A stretch of DNA of 64,000 nucleotides from Flavitalea sp966112615 (GTDB taxonomy: Bacteria; Bacteroidota; Bacteroidia; Chitinophagales; Chitinophagaceae). Within the stretch, counting starts at the first letter, position 1, and each line of letters begins with the position of its first letter. Shown here piece after piece: positions 1 to 8,362 of this stretch. Below the pieces are notes generated by a model, which worked only from the letters and a program-made list of their open reading frames with translations, was not told where the DNA came from and made no database searches. Where the stretch lies: NCBI GenBank assembly GCA_966112615.1, contig CBHWDO010000008.1, forward strand, positions 1-64,000, in the 5' to 3' direction. The position numbers were made by a program, and so were the translations under genes.

Positions 1-97
1 AAAACTAAAAAAAGAAAAAAATTGAAATAAGCGGCACTTAGAATACGTGGAGACGAGATGGGTGTCGCACCTTTCATGTCTCCACGTCTTCATTACT
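1..97. other. Window edge, no gene seen
   Basis: No coding region is supported here. The stretch has an inverted repeat CGTGGAGAC (46-54) / GTCTCCACG (78-86) enclosing a small GGTG-tcg-CACC hairpin. Octamer-like runs of the type gtctccac and gtcttcat recur at about 9325-9360 and 31824-31862, so this is probably low-complexity intergenic repeat downstream of prmC. Confidence 0.5.
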
Positions 98-955
98 TCA
101 GGTCTTCATGTTCCCCCTCACCATCCTCTCCTTACCCTGCATATCCTTCCTCACTTCAACTTCTTCCAAACCTTTACTGCTGAAAAGTTCTGCGACGGCA
201 GAAGCATATTGCTCGTGGGTTTCAACAAAGACTTTTCCGCCTGGATGTAATTTTTGAAGAGCGAAATCGGCAATGGCATCGTAAAATATCAGGGGCTGCT
301 CATTCTCTACAAATAAAGCTTCCCAGGGCTCATACATCACAACATTGTTATCCATCGATTCTTTATCACTCAAAGGAATATATGGAGGATTGCTAACAAC
401 AATATGTACATCCGGTAATTGTGACCATTGCTCGCGATCCAGAAAATCCATATGCTTAAATTGTATATCTGCATGGAGATTTTTAGCATTGTGTCGTGCC
501 ACTTCCAAAGCTTCTTCGCTGATATCACAACTGATGATCTGCATATTCAGTAACTTCTTTTTTAGTGTGATGGGAATACATCCTGAACCGGTTCCGATAT
601 CCAGTATAATTCCCTGGGCTGGTACCTGCGATTCCTTCACAACCAATTCCACAAGTTCTTCAGTTTCAGGCCGTGGAATTAAGGTATGTTCATTCACAAA
701 GAATTTCATCCCACCAAAAAATGCTTCATTCAACACATACTGCACCGGTTTGTGGGAACTTAACTCTGCTATGTATTTTTCTACCAGGAACTTCTGCTCC
801 ATATTTAGTGGCAGGTCTTTATTTATTACTCGATCGATCCTGCTCCAGCCTGTCAGGTTTTCCAGCACCCAGTCGGCAATGCCGGCCGCCTCTCTTTCAT
901 CATACAAATGATAGAGTTGAAATAACATTCTCTGTTTCGCTTCCTGGATGGTCAT
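98..955 (-). CDS. prmC: Release factor N5-glutamine methyltransferase PrmC
   Basis: Methylates the Gln of the GGQ motif in peptide chain release factors with S-adenosylmethionine, in the cytoplasm. The 285-residue protein has the N-terminal helical domain, then the SAM-binding motif LDIGTGSGCIP near residue 120 and the substrate-glutamine motif NPPY near residue 190, which is diagnostic of PrmC/HemK. Length matches the family. A TTG two codons upstream is in frame, but it lies inside a TAnnTTTG promoter box (959-966), so the ATG at 955 is the better start. Divergent from ribD, with overlapping promoter regions. No odd features. Confidence 0.95.
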   Translation of the reverse strand: MTIQEAKQRMLFQLYHLYDEREAAGIADWVLENLTGWSRIDRVINKDLPLNMEQKFLVEKYIAELSSHKPVQYVLNEAFFGGMKFFVNEHTLIPRPETEELVELVVKESQVPAQGIILDIGTGSGCIPITLKKKLLNMQIISCDISEEALEVARHNAKNLHADIQFKHMDFLDREQWSQLPDVHIVVSNPPYIPLSDKESMDNNVVMYEPWEALFVENEQPLIFYDAIADFALQKLHPGGKVFVETHEQYASAVAELFSSKGLEEVEVRKDMQGKERMVRGNMKT

Positions 956-958
956 GGG

Positions 959-966
959 CAAACTTA
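959..966 (-). promoter_or_regulatory. -7 promoter box of prmC
   Basis: Minus-strand TAAGTTTG matches the Bacteroidota -7 consensus TAnnTTTG and ends three bases before the prmC ATG, so the mRNA would be leaderless or nearly so. No clear TTTG lies about 19 bases upstream. Confidence 0.55.
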
Positions 967-982
967 ATTGATTTTCGTTTCA

Positions 983-990
983 TACTTTTG
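983..990 (+). promoter_or_regulatory. -7 promoter box of ribD
   Basis: TACTTTTG fits TAnnTTTG and lies 21 bases before the ribD ATG, back to back with the prmC box. A matching -33 element is not evident. Confidence 0.5.
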
Positions 991-1011
991 AGGCCGCAGA
1001 AACAGCGGCTA

Positions 1012-2046
1012 ATGGACTTCAGAGAATCTTACATGCATCGTTGTATCAGCCTGGCGCTACTTGGTGCCGGTAAGGTGGCTCCCAATCCTATGGTCGGTTC
1101 CGTACTGGTCCATAACGACCGGATCATTGGTGAAGGCTATCACCAGCTTTACGGAAAACCTCATGCTGAAGTGAATTGTATTCAGTCCGTTGCACCATCC
1201 GATCGGCACCTTATCCCGGAATCTACACTCTATGTTTCTCTTGAGCCCTGCGCGCATTTTGGAAAAACTCCTCCCTGTGCAAATCTCATTATATCAGAAA
1301 AGATACCAAAAGTGGTCATCGGGTCTAAAGATCCTTTTGAGCAGGTGAATGGAAAAGGTATCGGGATCCTGCAACAGGCAGGAGTGGAAGTGATCCAGGG
1401 TGTTCTTGAAAAAGAATGTGATGACCTGAATAAACGCTTCTTTACATTTCATCAGAAACAACGACCATATATCATTCTGAAATGGGCGCAAACTTCAGAT
1501 AATAAAATTGACACGGAAGGATCGGAAAGATTGCTGATCAGTAATGGTTACACCAACAGGCTTGTACATAAATGGCGCTCCGAAGAAGCCGGGATCCTGG
1601 TGGGTACCAACACTGCGTTGATAGATGATCCAAAATTAAGTAACCGGCTTTGGTCAGGCAACCAGCCCGTTCGCATGGTGATCGATATGGAGAATAAACT
1701 TCCTGCTCATCTTCACCTGTTCGATCAGTCTCAACCTACTATTGTATTTAATTCAATCAAAGAGGAAGATGGTCCGGTTCGCTTTGTGAAAATCTCTGAT
1801 CGTGATGATCTCATTCCACAATTGTTGAATGCATTGTACAGGTTGAAGATCCAATCCGTGATCATTGAAGGAGGTACAAAGACCATTCAATCATTCATCG
1901 AACACAATGCATGGGATGAAGCAAGGATTATCACCAATATGGACTTGCGGATCAATAAAGGTTTGTCGGCACCGGTATTAAATCATTCCAATTTATTATC
2001 ATCACAAATGATAGGACAGGACCTTATTCAAACATTCATTCAATAA
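1012..2046 (+). CDS. ribD: Bifunctional riboflavin deaminase/reductase RibD
   Basis: Catalyses two steps of riboflavin synthesis: deamination of the diaminopyrimidine and NADPH reduction of the ribosyl side chain. The N-terminal cytidine deaminase-like domain shows the zinc site HAE (about residues 51-53) and PCAHFGKTPPC (79-89); the C-terminal RibD_C reductase domain includes the segment IIEGGTKTI. The 344-residue length from ATG 1012 is normal; a longer in-frame extension upstream overlaps prmC on the other strand and is not family-like. A second RibD_C-like reductase without the deaminase half lies at 38559-39077. Confidence 0.95.
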   Translation: MDFRESYMHRCISLALLGAGKVAPNPMVGSVLVHNDRIIGEGYHQLYGKPHAEVNCIQSVAPSDRHLIPESTLYVSLEPCAHFGKTPPCANLIISEKIPKVVIGSKDPFEQVNGKGIGILQQAGVEVIQGVLEKECDDLNKRFFTFHQKQRPYIILKWAQTSDNKIDTEGSERLLISNGYTNRLVHKWRSEEAGILVGTNTALIDDPKLSNRLWSGNQPVRMVIDMENKLPAHLHLFDQSQPTIVFNSIKEEDGPVRFVKISDRDDLIPQLLNALYRLKIQSVIIEGGTKTIQSFIEHNAWDEARIITNMDLRINKGLSAPVLNHSNLLSSQMIGQDLIQTFIQ

Positions 2047-2056
2047 ATATTTTTCT

Positions 2057-2932
2057 TTGTTTTACCTAGTTGCAAGTATTGTGTTGTCGGCCTACCTGGT
2101 GTTGTTTTTCAAAGTACTTGAACGATTGAAACTCGACAGCTTCCCGGTTATCATCGTAAATTATTTTACCTGTGTGATCACCGGGATGTTTGTGAATGGA
2201 AAAATGAATATTACCGCTGAAACCCCGCAACAGCCCTGGTTCTATTGGGCGATCATCATGGGTTTTACGTTTGTTTCCTTATTTAACCTCATTGCATTTA
2301 CAGCAAGAAAAGTAGGCGTTGCAGTGACCTCCGTCGCCAATAAATTATCACTGATCATTCCGTTCTCATTTTCCATAATACTTTATAATGAAACCGCTTC
2401 CTGGGTTCAGTATGCAGGACTTGCACTGGCCATGCTTGCAGTGATACTTACCTGTTATCCATCAGAAAAGAATTCATTTGATCATACACTTAAAAGATCC
2501 TTGGTTATTATTCTTCCTGCCATATTATTTGTTGGAAGCGGATTACTCGATACCATGATCAAATATGTGGAGCATAATTTTCTCGATGGATCGAATAACA
2601 ATGATTACCTCGTGATGTCTTTTCTTTCCGCAGGCACAACTGGTCTTATTGTATTGATCGGATTATTACTGACTAAGAAGATCAGCTTTAACTGGCGTGC
2701 AATTCCTGCAGGGATCATCCTGGGTATACCAAACTACTTTTCTATCTGGACATTGATCGAAACATTAAAGGCTTATCCTTCCAAAAGTGGAGTGATCATT
2801 CCGGTAGTCAATATGGGCATCGTACTGTTCAGTTCAATTTGTGCATGGTTAATATTCAGGGAAAGACTTTCTTTGCTGAACTGGATGGGTATCGTTTTAT
2901 CGATGATCGCCATTATGCTGATTGCTTTTTAA
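2057..2932 (+). CDS. EamA/DMT-type membrane transporter
   Basis: About ten hydrophobic helices in 291 residues, with the two-repeat layout of the EamA drug/metabolite transporter superfamily; substrate unknown. The only good start is TTG at 2057, eleven bases after the ribD stop. The frame opens near 2015 with no ATG before residue 44, and the first helix would be lost if that ATG were used. Likely co-transcribed with ribD upstream and yigZ downstream. A role in riboflavin export is only a guess from position. Confidence 0.8.
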   Translation: MFYLVASIVLSAYLVLFFKVLERLKLDSFPVIIVNYFTCVITGMFVNGKMNITAETPQQPWFYWAIIMGFTFVSLFNLIAFTARKVGVAVTSVANKLSLIIPFSFSIILYNETASWVQYAGLALAMLAVILTCYPSEKNSFDHTLKRSLVIILPAILFVGSGLLDTMIKYVEHNFLDGSNNNDYLVMSFLSAGTTGLIVLIGLLLTKKISFNWRAIPAGIILGIPNYFSIWTLIETLKAYPSKSGVIIPVVNMGIVLFSSICAWLIFRERLSLLNWMGIVLSMIAIMLIAF

Positions 2933-2953
2933 ACGAACCTCCGGAATCCCATT

Positions 2954-3562
2954 ATGACCCAGGCAGAATTTTTTAGTACGATAGAACGCAATGCTGTAGC
3001 GGAATTCAAAGACCGTGGCAGCAAGTTTCTGGCTTATGCATACCCCATTGAATCGGTGGATGAATTCAAGAAGATAATTGAAGAACTTCGCAAAGAACAT
3101 CCAAAAGCCAATCATCATTGCTTTGCTTATCGCATCGGTCTCGATAATAATCTTTTTCGTGTGAGTGATGACGGTGAACCTTCAGGAACTGCCGGTAAAT
3201 CGATATTGGGTCAAATTGATTCAAAGCAACTCACCAATATTCTTATCGTTGTTGTAAGATATTTTGGCGGCACACTGCTTGGTGTTCCCGGATTGATCAA
3301 TGCGTATAAAACCGCAGCATCACTGGTTTTGCAGGTTACACCCATCATTCAAAAGCCGATCGAAGAGAAGTATACTCTACACTTCGATTATACTCAAATG
3401 AATGATGTGATGATGGTGGTGAAGCAATTGAACTGCACATTATTCAGGCAGGAAATGACCTTGTTCTGCGACCTTGAAATAGGCATTCCCAAATCAAAGA
3501 TCACCGAAGCGATCTATCGTTTCGAAGATATCCGCGGAGTGGAAGTGAAGAAGATGAAATGA
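2954..3562 (+). CDS. YigZ/IMPACT family protein
   Basis: UPF0029/IMPACT-type protein of 202 residues. Seen: RGSKFLAYAYPI near the start, KANHHCFAYRIG, the hallmark DDGEPSGTAGKSIL (about 77-90) and RYFGGTLLGVPGLINAYKTAA, followed by a small C-terminal ferredoxin-like domain. The biochemical role of bacterial YigZ is not settled; it is usually linked to translation control through homology to eukaryotic IMPACT. Ends immediately beside the convergent phospholipase gene with no intergenic base. Confidence 0.9.
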   Translation: MTQAEFFSTIERNAVAEFKDRGSKFLAYAYPIESVDEFKKIIEELRKEHPKANHHCFAYRIGLDNNLFRVSDDGEPSGTAGKSILGQIDSKQLTNILIVVVRYFGGTLLGVPGLINAYKTAASLVLQVTPIIQKPIEEKYTLHFDYTQMNDVMMVVKQLNCTLFRQEMTLFCDLEIGIPKSKITEAIYRFEDIRGVEVKKMK

Positions 3563-4453
3563 TCACCATTCAACCAGTGAAACACCCAGCCCAATGGTAG
3601 TCTGGCGATGATTATAATCGATCATCGTTTCACCATATCCTTCAGAAACCTGGAGATGTCCTTTCAGATAACTCATCACCGGGAATACCCAGTCGAACTG
3701 GATCCTTCCACGATTCCGGTCTCCCAATCTCAATGAATGATTTAATTGCGTGGAGAATTGTTGTCCTTTCCAGCTGTAGATCACGATGGCTTCCGCACGT
3801 CCTGTATAGTTTAGTATCTCTGGATTTTCATCTTCTGAATCGGGGATCCTGATCCATGGTCTTATCATCACCTGCCAGTTGTCTTTTTCAAATCCTGCAT
3901 GGAAGATGATCCTGTTCCAACTCCTGGAAAGGGGCATGGAACGACCATTTGATTGATGGTTGAAGGAGAGACCGATCATCCTTCCCGTAAATCCTGCCAG
4001 CTGGAATTTAGTGGCAAAATTTAAGATCAGTTCAGGTTCATAATTCGTTTCACGAAATGGTCTTGATAATAATTTGTTGTACACCTGCCAGTGTGAACGC
4101 TGAGTATATCCGATCCATAGATCACCTTTACCTTTGAATAATCCTGCAGTGACTTTTGTCTTGAAGCTGATCTGCAATTTTGCTTCGTAGTCATTGTACG
4201 GAACGATCAAGGGCAATGTGTATCCTGGCGTTTCACTTTTGGGTTGCTCATTCGGATTGCTGCTCCATCTTCCCGGTGAAAGATATATTGGCTTAAAAGG
4301 AGTTAGTCTGAATGTCGGATTTGAAAACTCTTTTTCAAGCTCCCATTTCTCTTCAAGATTCTTGGTGTAATAACTGCTCTGAAAAAGTTTTTGCTGTGCA
4401 CTGGCGGAATAAGAAACTATTAGGAATAAAAGGGTTAAGGTTCTAACAAACAT
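3563..4453 (-). CDS. pldA: Outer membrane phospholipase A (OMPLA)
   Basis: Hydrolyses phospholipids that reach the outer leaflet of the outer membrane. A signal peptide (residues 1-19, ending SASAQ) is followed by a barrel with alternating strands. The catalytic signature HQSNGRSMPLSRSWNR gives His166, Ser168 and Asn180, spaced as in E. coli OMPLA (142, 144, 156). Length of 296 residues is typical. Starts one base after the upstream lipase gene, so the two form an operon. Activation by dimerisation and calcium is known of the family, not visible here. Confidence 0.93.
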   Translation of the reverse strand: MFVRTLTLLFLIVSYSASAQQKLFQSSYYTKNLEEKWELEKEFSNPTFRLTPFKPIYLSPGRWSSNPNEQPKSETPGYTLPLIVPYNDYEAKLQISFKTKVTAGLFKGKGDLWIGYTQRSHWQVYNKLLSRPFRETNYEPELILNFATKFQLAGFTGRMIGLSFNHQSNGRSMPLSRSWNRIIFHAGFEKDNWQVMIRPWIRIPDSEDENPEILNYTGRAEAIVIYSWKGQQFSTQLNHSLRLGDRNRGRIQFDWVFPVMSYLKGHLQVSEGYGETMIDYNHRQTTIGLGVSLVEW

Positions 4454-4454
4454 A

Positions 4455-5540
4455 TCAAAGCTTTAATTTATCAAGCAGGTACAAATAGGCTTCATGAAAA
4501 TGATGATTGAAGATCTTTTGCTGATCATCCGGGAAAAGTTTGTAGTATTCTTCATCACCTCTTAGCACAATGGTAGGACCAGTTCTTACAAAATGATTAC
4601 TCTCAAAATAGTTTGGTGCCACAAATCCCGGGATGTTTTTTGAAACCAGTTTGGATGTGTATTTGCCCAAATACTTTTGAAAATTCTTTTGCGCTCTCTT
4701 CGTTGGCTTACTCATCCTGTTATATGCATGACGCAATGCAAGTTTGGTGGGAAACTTCTGCTTTCTTATCATATCACTCGCCCCAACAAATGGATTCACG
4801 GTATTAAAATCATCGAGTGTTTGAATCGATAATGGAACTTCCGGAACCCAGTCTGCTGCATTGACTACATTAAATGCCCAGCCTCCCTGGACCATCGTTT
4901 CGTATTCGTATGCAAATTGGAGATTACCCGGTTTTGGGGCTGCACTGCAATAGGTTTTGATCCTCAGATCTGCAGGCAGGGTGCCGTTTTTCTGCATATG
5001 CAATAGCTGCGCATTCAACAAATATGCGATCGCACCGCCCTGGCTATGCCCGATGATCAATAATTCACGTTTGCCCGATTTATAGATTGAATCAATAGCC
5101 GGAAGAATGGTCTTGGAAAGATAACCCAGGCTTACCACCCAACCGGTATGCACTGCTGCCTGTGGATGCGTGCCTAATTCATATTGAAAGGTATCATTCG
5201 TTCCAATTACAATGGATCCTTTTGCAGGGATCATGGCCGCATAAAAATTAGCCAGCCAGCTCTGTGAATTCTGTGTGGTTCCGCGGATACTGATCACCGG
5301 GATTTTTTCATCCATCGTGTACAATTCCCAGGTATTATCCAGTCCTACCACACCTGATCGATACATTAATTTCAGGTTCTCAGTCAATGGAACTTTTACC
5401 CGGTAAGAACTATCTCCAAATTGTGCGGAGATGCGCATCAGGTTGCGGTATTCTTCTTTGTCGAAGCCGGGCTTTAAATTTTGTGCATGAACAAATACAC
5501 TCAGGCTGAGTGTCATCAAAAGGAAAAAGGTTTTACGCAT
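4455..5540 (-). CDS. Secreted class 3-type lipase/esterase
   Basis: An alpha/beta hydrolase of 361 residues with a signal peptide (1-20, ending VHAQ). The nucleophile elbow GHSQGG puts the catalytic Ser at about residue 166; the RGTTQNSQSWLANF segment resembles the oxyanion region of fungal-type lipase_3 proteins, which also have an Asp (NAADWVPEVP) and a late His. Probably acts in the periplasm or on exported lipid. Couples tightly (1 bp) to the OMPLA gene downstream, which suggests joint lipid turnover or scavenging. Substrate not determined. Confidence 0.8.
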   Translation of the reverse strand: MRKTFFLLMTLSLSVFVHAQNLKPGFDKEEYRNLMRISAQFGDSSYRVKVPLTENLKLMYRSGVVGLDNTWELYTMDEKIPVISIRGTTQNSQSWLANFYAAMIPAKGSIVIGTNDTFQYELGTHPQAAVHTGWVVSLGYLSKTILPAIDSIYKSGKRELLIIGHSQGGAIAYLLNAQLLHMQKNGTLPADLRIKTYCSAAPKPGNLQFAYEYETMVQGGWAFNVVNAADWVPEVPLSIQTLDDFNTVNPFVGASDMIRKQKFPTKLALRHAYNRMSKPTKRAQKNFQKYLGKYTSKLVSKNIPGFVAPNYFESNHFVRTGPTIVLRGDEEYYKLFPDDQQKIFNHHFHEAYLYLLDKLKL

Positions 5541-5601
5541 AAGCTGTTGATTGGCTAATGTATAAAACCTTTAATATAAAAAATGTTCGGAGATCTTTAA
5601 T

Positions 5602-6486
5602 CTACTTAAACATGCTGCTCACCACCAGTTCTTTTGAACCTGCAGTGTATTGGTAAAAACCTTCGCCCGATTTAGCACCAAGATATCCTGCAGTAACCAT
5701 GTTGGTCAATAAAGGACAAGGCGCATATTTCGGATTGCCAAAGCCATCGTGCAGCACTTTAAGAATCGCATGACAAACATCCAGTCCTATGAAATCCGCC
5801 AGCTGCAAGGGTCCCATGGGATGTGCCATTCCAAGTTTCATCACCGTATCGATTTCTTCAACAGCCGCAACGCCTTCATACAAACTATAGATCGCTTCAT
5901 TGATCATTGGCATCAATATCCTGTTGGCAATAAACCCAGGATAATCATTCACCACGCAGGGAACTTTGCCAAGTTTTTTTGACAACTCAACGATCTGTTC
6001 TGTCACTGCTTTTTCAGTTGCATATCCATTGATGATCTCCACCAGTTTCATGACCGGAACAGGGTTCATGAAATGCATACCAATTACTTTGGAAGCTCTT
6101 TTAGTAGCCGCTGCAATCTTCGTAATGGAAATGGAAGAAGTGTTGCTAGCGAGAATACAATCTTCCTTGGTGAACTGGTCGAGCTGTGTAAAGATCTTCA
6201 GCTTCAGGTCGATGTTTTCAGTGGCAGCTTCTACCACCAGGTCAGCATTTGCCACGCCCTGCTGAAGATCATTGACTGTCGTAATATTTTGAAGAGTTGA
6301 ATTCTTTGTAGCCTCATCAATAGCGCCTTTGCTGAGCTGCCTGTCGAGGTTTTTGGTGATGGTCTGAATGGCTTTATCCAGTTGTGCCTGGTTGATATCT
6401 ACCAGGTTCACAGTATATCCATGCTGTGCAAACACGTGCGCGATACCATTTCCCATGGTTCCGGCTCCAATTACTGATATGTTCAT
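5602..6486 (-). CDS. 3-hydroxyacyl-CoA (3-hydroxybutyryl-CoA) dehydrogenase
   Basis: NAD-dependent oxidation of 3-hydroxyacyl-CoA to 3-ketoacyl-CoA. Rossmann motif GAGTMGNGIAHVFAQHG at the N terminus, family motif MHFMNPVPVMKLVEII (His of the catalytic dyad), ANRILMPMINEA, and the C-terminal domain with MGPLQLADFIGLDV. The 294-residue single-domain form corresponds to PaaH/Hbd rather than FadB/FadJ. A minus-strand TATCTTGG close to TAnnTTTG is at 6505-6512. Could serve fatty acid or aromatic/lysine catabolism; glutaryl-CoA dehydrogenase is at 12710. Confidence 0.92.
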   Translation of the reverse strand: MNISVIGAGTMGNGIAHVFAQHGYTVNLVDINQAQLDKAIQTITKNLDRQLSKGAIDEATKNSTLQNITTVNDLQQGVANADLVVEAATENIDLKLKIFTQLDQFTKEDCILASNTSSISITKIAAATKRASKVIGMHFMNPVPVMKLVEIINGYATEKAVTEQIVELSKKLGKVPCVVNDYPGFIANRILMPMINEAIYSLYEGVAAVEEIDTVMKLGMAHPMGPLQLADFIGLDVCHAILKVLHDGFGNPKYAPCPLLTNMVTAGYLGAKSGEGFYQYTAGSKELVVSSMFK

Positions 6487-6513
6487 GATAAAGGTTTTGT
6501 GGCGCCAAGATAA

Positions 6514-7152
6514 TTACTTGCGCTTATAATCACCCCTTTTCCAGGATTTAATAAATTCATTCCATGCGAATGGATTGAAGATATTTTGAGGAGGTGCCTG
6601 TCCTGAATAATAATAGCGTGCAGCATTACTTCTCAGGTTATAATTGGTTGCTTCGCGTCCATCACTGGGAAGTGAGCGCGCAAGTATCCTTCGTTTGGAT
6701 TCTTCGGTATTCTGCCGCGCGATCTCGTAATCATCGGCAGGTATGTCGGTATTAACAAAATCCCGTTCAAATTGGGCCCTTGTTGGTCGTGGACGAATGA
6801 TCGTTGCCGGAAGATAAACTGTATCGGTCACCATCAGCTGGATCATCGAATACTGGTTTCCATCTATATCTCTTGGAATGTCTACCAGCTTTGGCTTGTA
6901 ACCGATTGAAGTGATCTGGATCTGGTCGCCCTTCATCACCACCAGTGAAAATACTCCCTGTTCATTGGTGTAAGTACCCCGGTTCTGGCCTCTTACCATT
7001 ACGGAAACGGAAGGAATTCCCTGGAGACTATCAGCTGTCATGATCACACCATATAATTGAACCACTGAGTCCTTCAGTTTTTCAAACTGGGCCGAAGCCG
7101 CATATGGCATCACAAAAGCCAGTAACAAGAGGTAGAGTAACTTTCGTTTCAT
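6514..7152 (-). CDS. Secreted carboxypeptidase-regulatory-like domain protein
   Basis: From ATG 7152 the 212-residue protein starts with a signal peptide (about 1-22, ending ASAQ). A CarboxypepD_reg-like beta-sandwich follows, seen as LYGVIMTADSLQGIPSVSVMV with EQGVFSLVV and ISIGY-like turns, the same fold that precedes TonB-dependent receptors. The rest is charged and contains RARPTRAQFERDF-like segments. Function unknown; such proteins are usually surface or periplasmic in Bacteroidota. An in-frame extension to 7218 would precede the signal peptide and overlap the promoter, so it is rejected. Confidence 0.75.
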   Translation of the reverse strand: MKRKLLYLLLLAFVMPYAASAQFEKLKDSVVQLYGVIMTADSLQGIPSVSVMVRGQNRGTYTNEQGVFSLVVMKGDQIQITSIGYKPKLVDIPRDIDGNQYSMIQLMVTDTVYLPATIIRPRPTRAQFERDFVNTDIPADDYEIARQNTEESKRRILARSLPSDGREATNYNLRSNAARYYYSGQAPPQNIFNPFAWNEFIKSWKRGDYKRK

Positions 7153-7158
7153 GGGCTT

Positions 7159-7189
7159 CAAACCTACATTAAAAACCATTATAGCCAAA
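7159..7189 (-). promoter_or_regulatory. Consensus Bacteroidota promoter for the 6514-7152 gene
   Basis: On the minus strand TTTG (7189-7186), exactly 19 bases, then TAGGTTTG (7166-7159). This matches TTTG-N19-TAnnTTTG, the sigma-ABfr type consensus, and is the best full promoter in the window. The -7 box ends six bases before the ATG. Confidence 0.75.
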
Positions 7190-7259
7190 AACGGCGCTGA
7201 AATTTTAACAGGTAACAAGAATCAGCCTAAATAGTTTCCAAACAGAACCAATAACAGGC

Positions 7260-7267
7260 TAATTTTG
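7260..7267 (+). promoter_or_regulatory. -7 promoter box of mrp
   Basis: TAATTTTG fits TAnnTTTG; a TTTC lies 21 bases upstream as a possible -33. ATG follows 20 bases later. Divergent with the promoter at 7159-7189. Confidence 0.55.
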
Positions 7268-7287
7268 CGGCTCCAAACATTCTAAAC

Positions 7288-8361
7288 ATGACTACAGAAA
7301 AAATATTGGAGGCGTTGAGTAATGTGCAGGAGCCCGATCTCGGAAAAGACCTGGTGACCCTGAACATGGTGAAGGATATCGAGATCAATGGAAACGATGT
7401 TTCATTTACGGTTGTACTCACCACTCCGGCCTGTCCTTTGAAAGACATGATCCGAAATGCCTGCGTGAATGCAGTTAAACTGCTGGTGAATAAAGACGCA
7501 GTTGTTAATGTGAATTTTACCGCGCAAACTACTTCCAACCGGCAGGACCAGGGTGCAGTTCTTCCAAAAGTGAAGAATATCATCGCAGTGGTAAGTGGTA
7601 AGGGTGGGGTAGGAAAGAGTACAGTTGCAGCAAACCTGGCACTAGCCTTTTCACAGGGCGGTGCAAAAGTTGGTTTGATGGATGCTGATATTTATGGTCC
7701 TTCAGTTCCCATCATGTTCGGTGTTCGTGGTGAACGCCCAATGATGAAACAGGTGGGCGATAAAGGAATGATCGTTCCCCTCGAAAGATTCGGCATCAAA
7801 TTGATGAGTATCGGTTTATTGGTTGATGAAAAAAATGCAGTGGTTTGGAGAGGTCCGATGGCCAGCTCTGCGATCAGGCAATTCGTGACAGATGTATTGT
7901 GGGATGAACTCGATTACCTCGTAATCGATATGCCTCCGGGAACAGGAGATATTCACTTGACCTTATTGCAACTGGTACCGGTAACAGGTATCGTGGTAGT
8001 ATCCACTCCACAGGATGTAGCATTGGCAGATGCGAAGAAAGCAATTGCCATGTTCGGACAGGCGCAGATCAAAGTTCCTATCATTGGATTGGTAGAAAAC
8101 ATGAGTTACTTTACTCCTGCAGAACTGCCGCAGAATAAATATTATATCTTCGGAAAAGAAGGCGGGAAGAGGCTTGCAGATGAATACGATATTCCGTTCC
8201 TTGGAGAAATTCCTTTGGTGCAATCTATTCGTGAAGGTGGTGATATCGGTGTTCCGATCATGGTGGGAGATGATAAGATCAGTAAGAAAGCTTTTGAAGA
8301 TTTTGCATCTACTACGGTTAGAAATATTTCGGTGAAGAATGTCACCGGCGCGACAAGATAA
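7288..8361 (+). CDS. Mrp/ApbC iron-sulfur carrier ATPase
   Basis: P-loop ATPase of the Mrp/NBP35 family, which carries and transfers Fe-S clusters. An N-terminal MIP18/DUF59 domain (about 1-85) precedes the deviant Walker A GKGGVGKST (104-112); switch motifs include DADIYGPSVP and IDMPPGTGD. The 357-residue length is normal. The C-terminal CxxC that bridges the cluster in many Mrp proteins is absent: the equivalent stretch reads NMSYFTPAELPQNKYYIFG. This may be normal for the phylum, but it leaves the cluster site unclear. Overlapping or adjacent to the next gene. Confidence 0.92.
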   Translation: MTTEKILEALSNVQEPDLGKDLVTLNMVKDIEINGNDVSFTVVLTTPACPLKDMIRNACVNAVKLLVNKDAVVNVNFTAQTTSNRQDQGAVLPKVKNIIAVVSGKGGVGKSTVAANLALAFSQGGAKVGLMDADIYGPSVPIMFGVRGERPMMKQVGDKGMIVPLERFGIKLMSIGLLVDEKNAVVWRGPMASSAIRQFVTDVLWDELDYLVIDMPPGTGDIHLTLLQLVPVTGIVVVSTPQDVALADAKKAIAMFGQAQIKVPIIGLVENMSYFTPAELPQNKYYIFGKEGGKRLADEYDIPFLGEIPLVQSIREGGDIGVPIMVGDDKISKKAFEDFASTTVRNISVKNVTGATR

Positions 8362-8362
8362 T

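Noticed and set aside
345..911. 188-codon plus-strand frame inside prmC
   Set aside because: Opposite to prmC, which has clear catalytic motifs; Ser/Cys-rich composition of an antisense frame.
1057..1257. Small minus-strand frames inside ribD and other core genes
   Set aside because: All lie antisense to genes with clear motifs and lack promoters or codon support.
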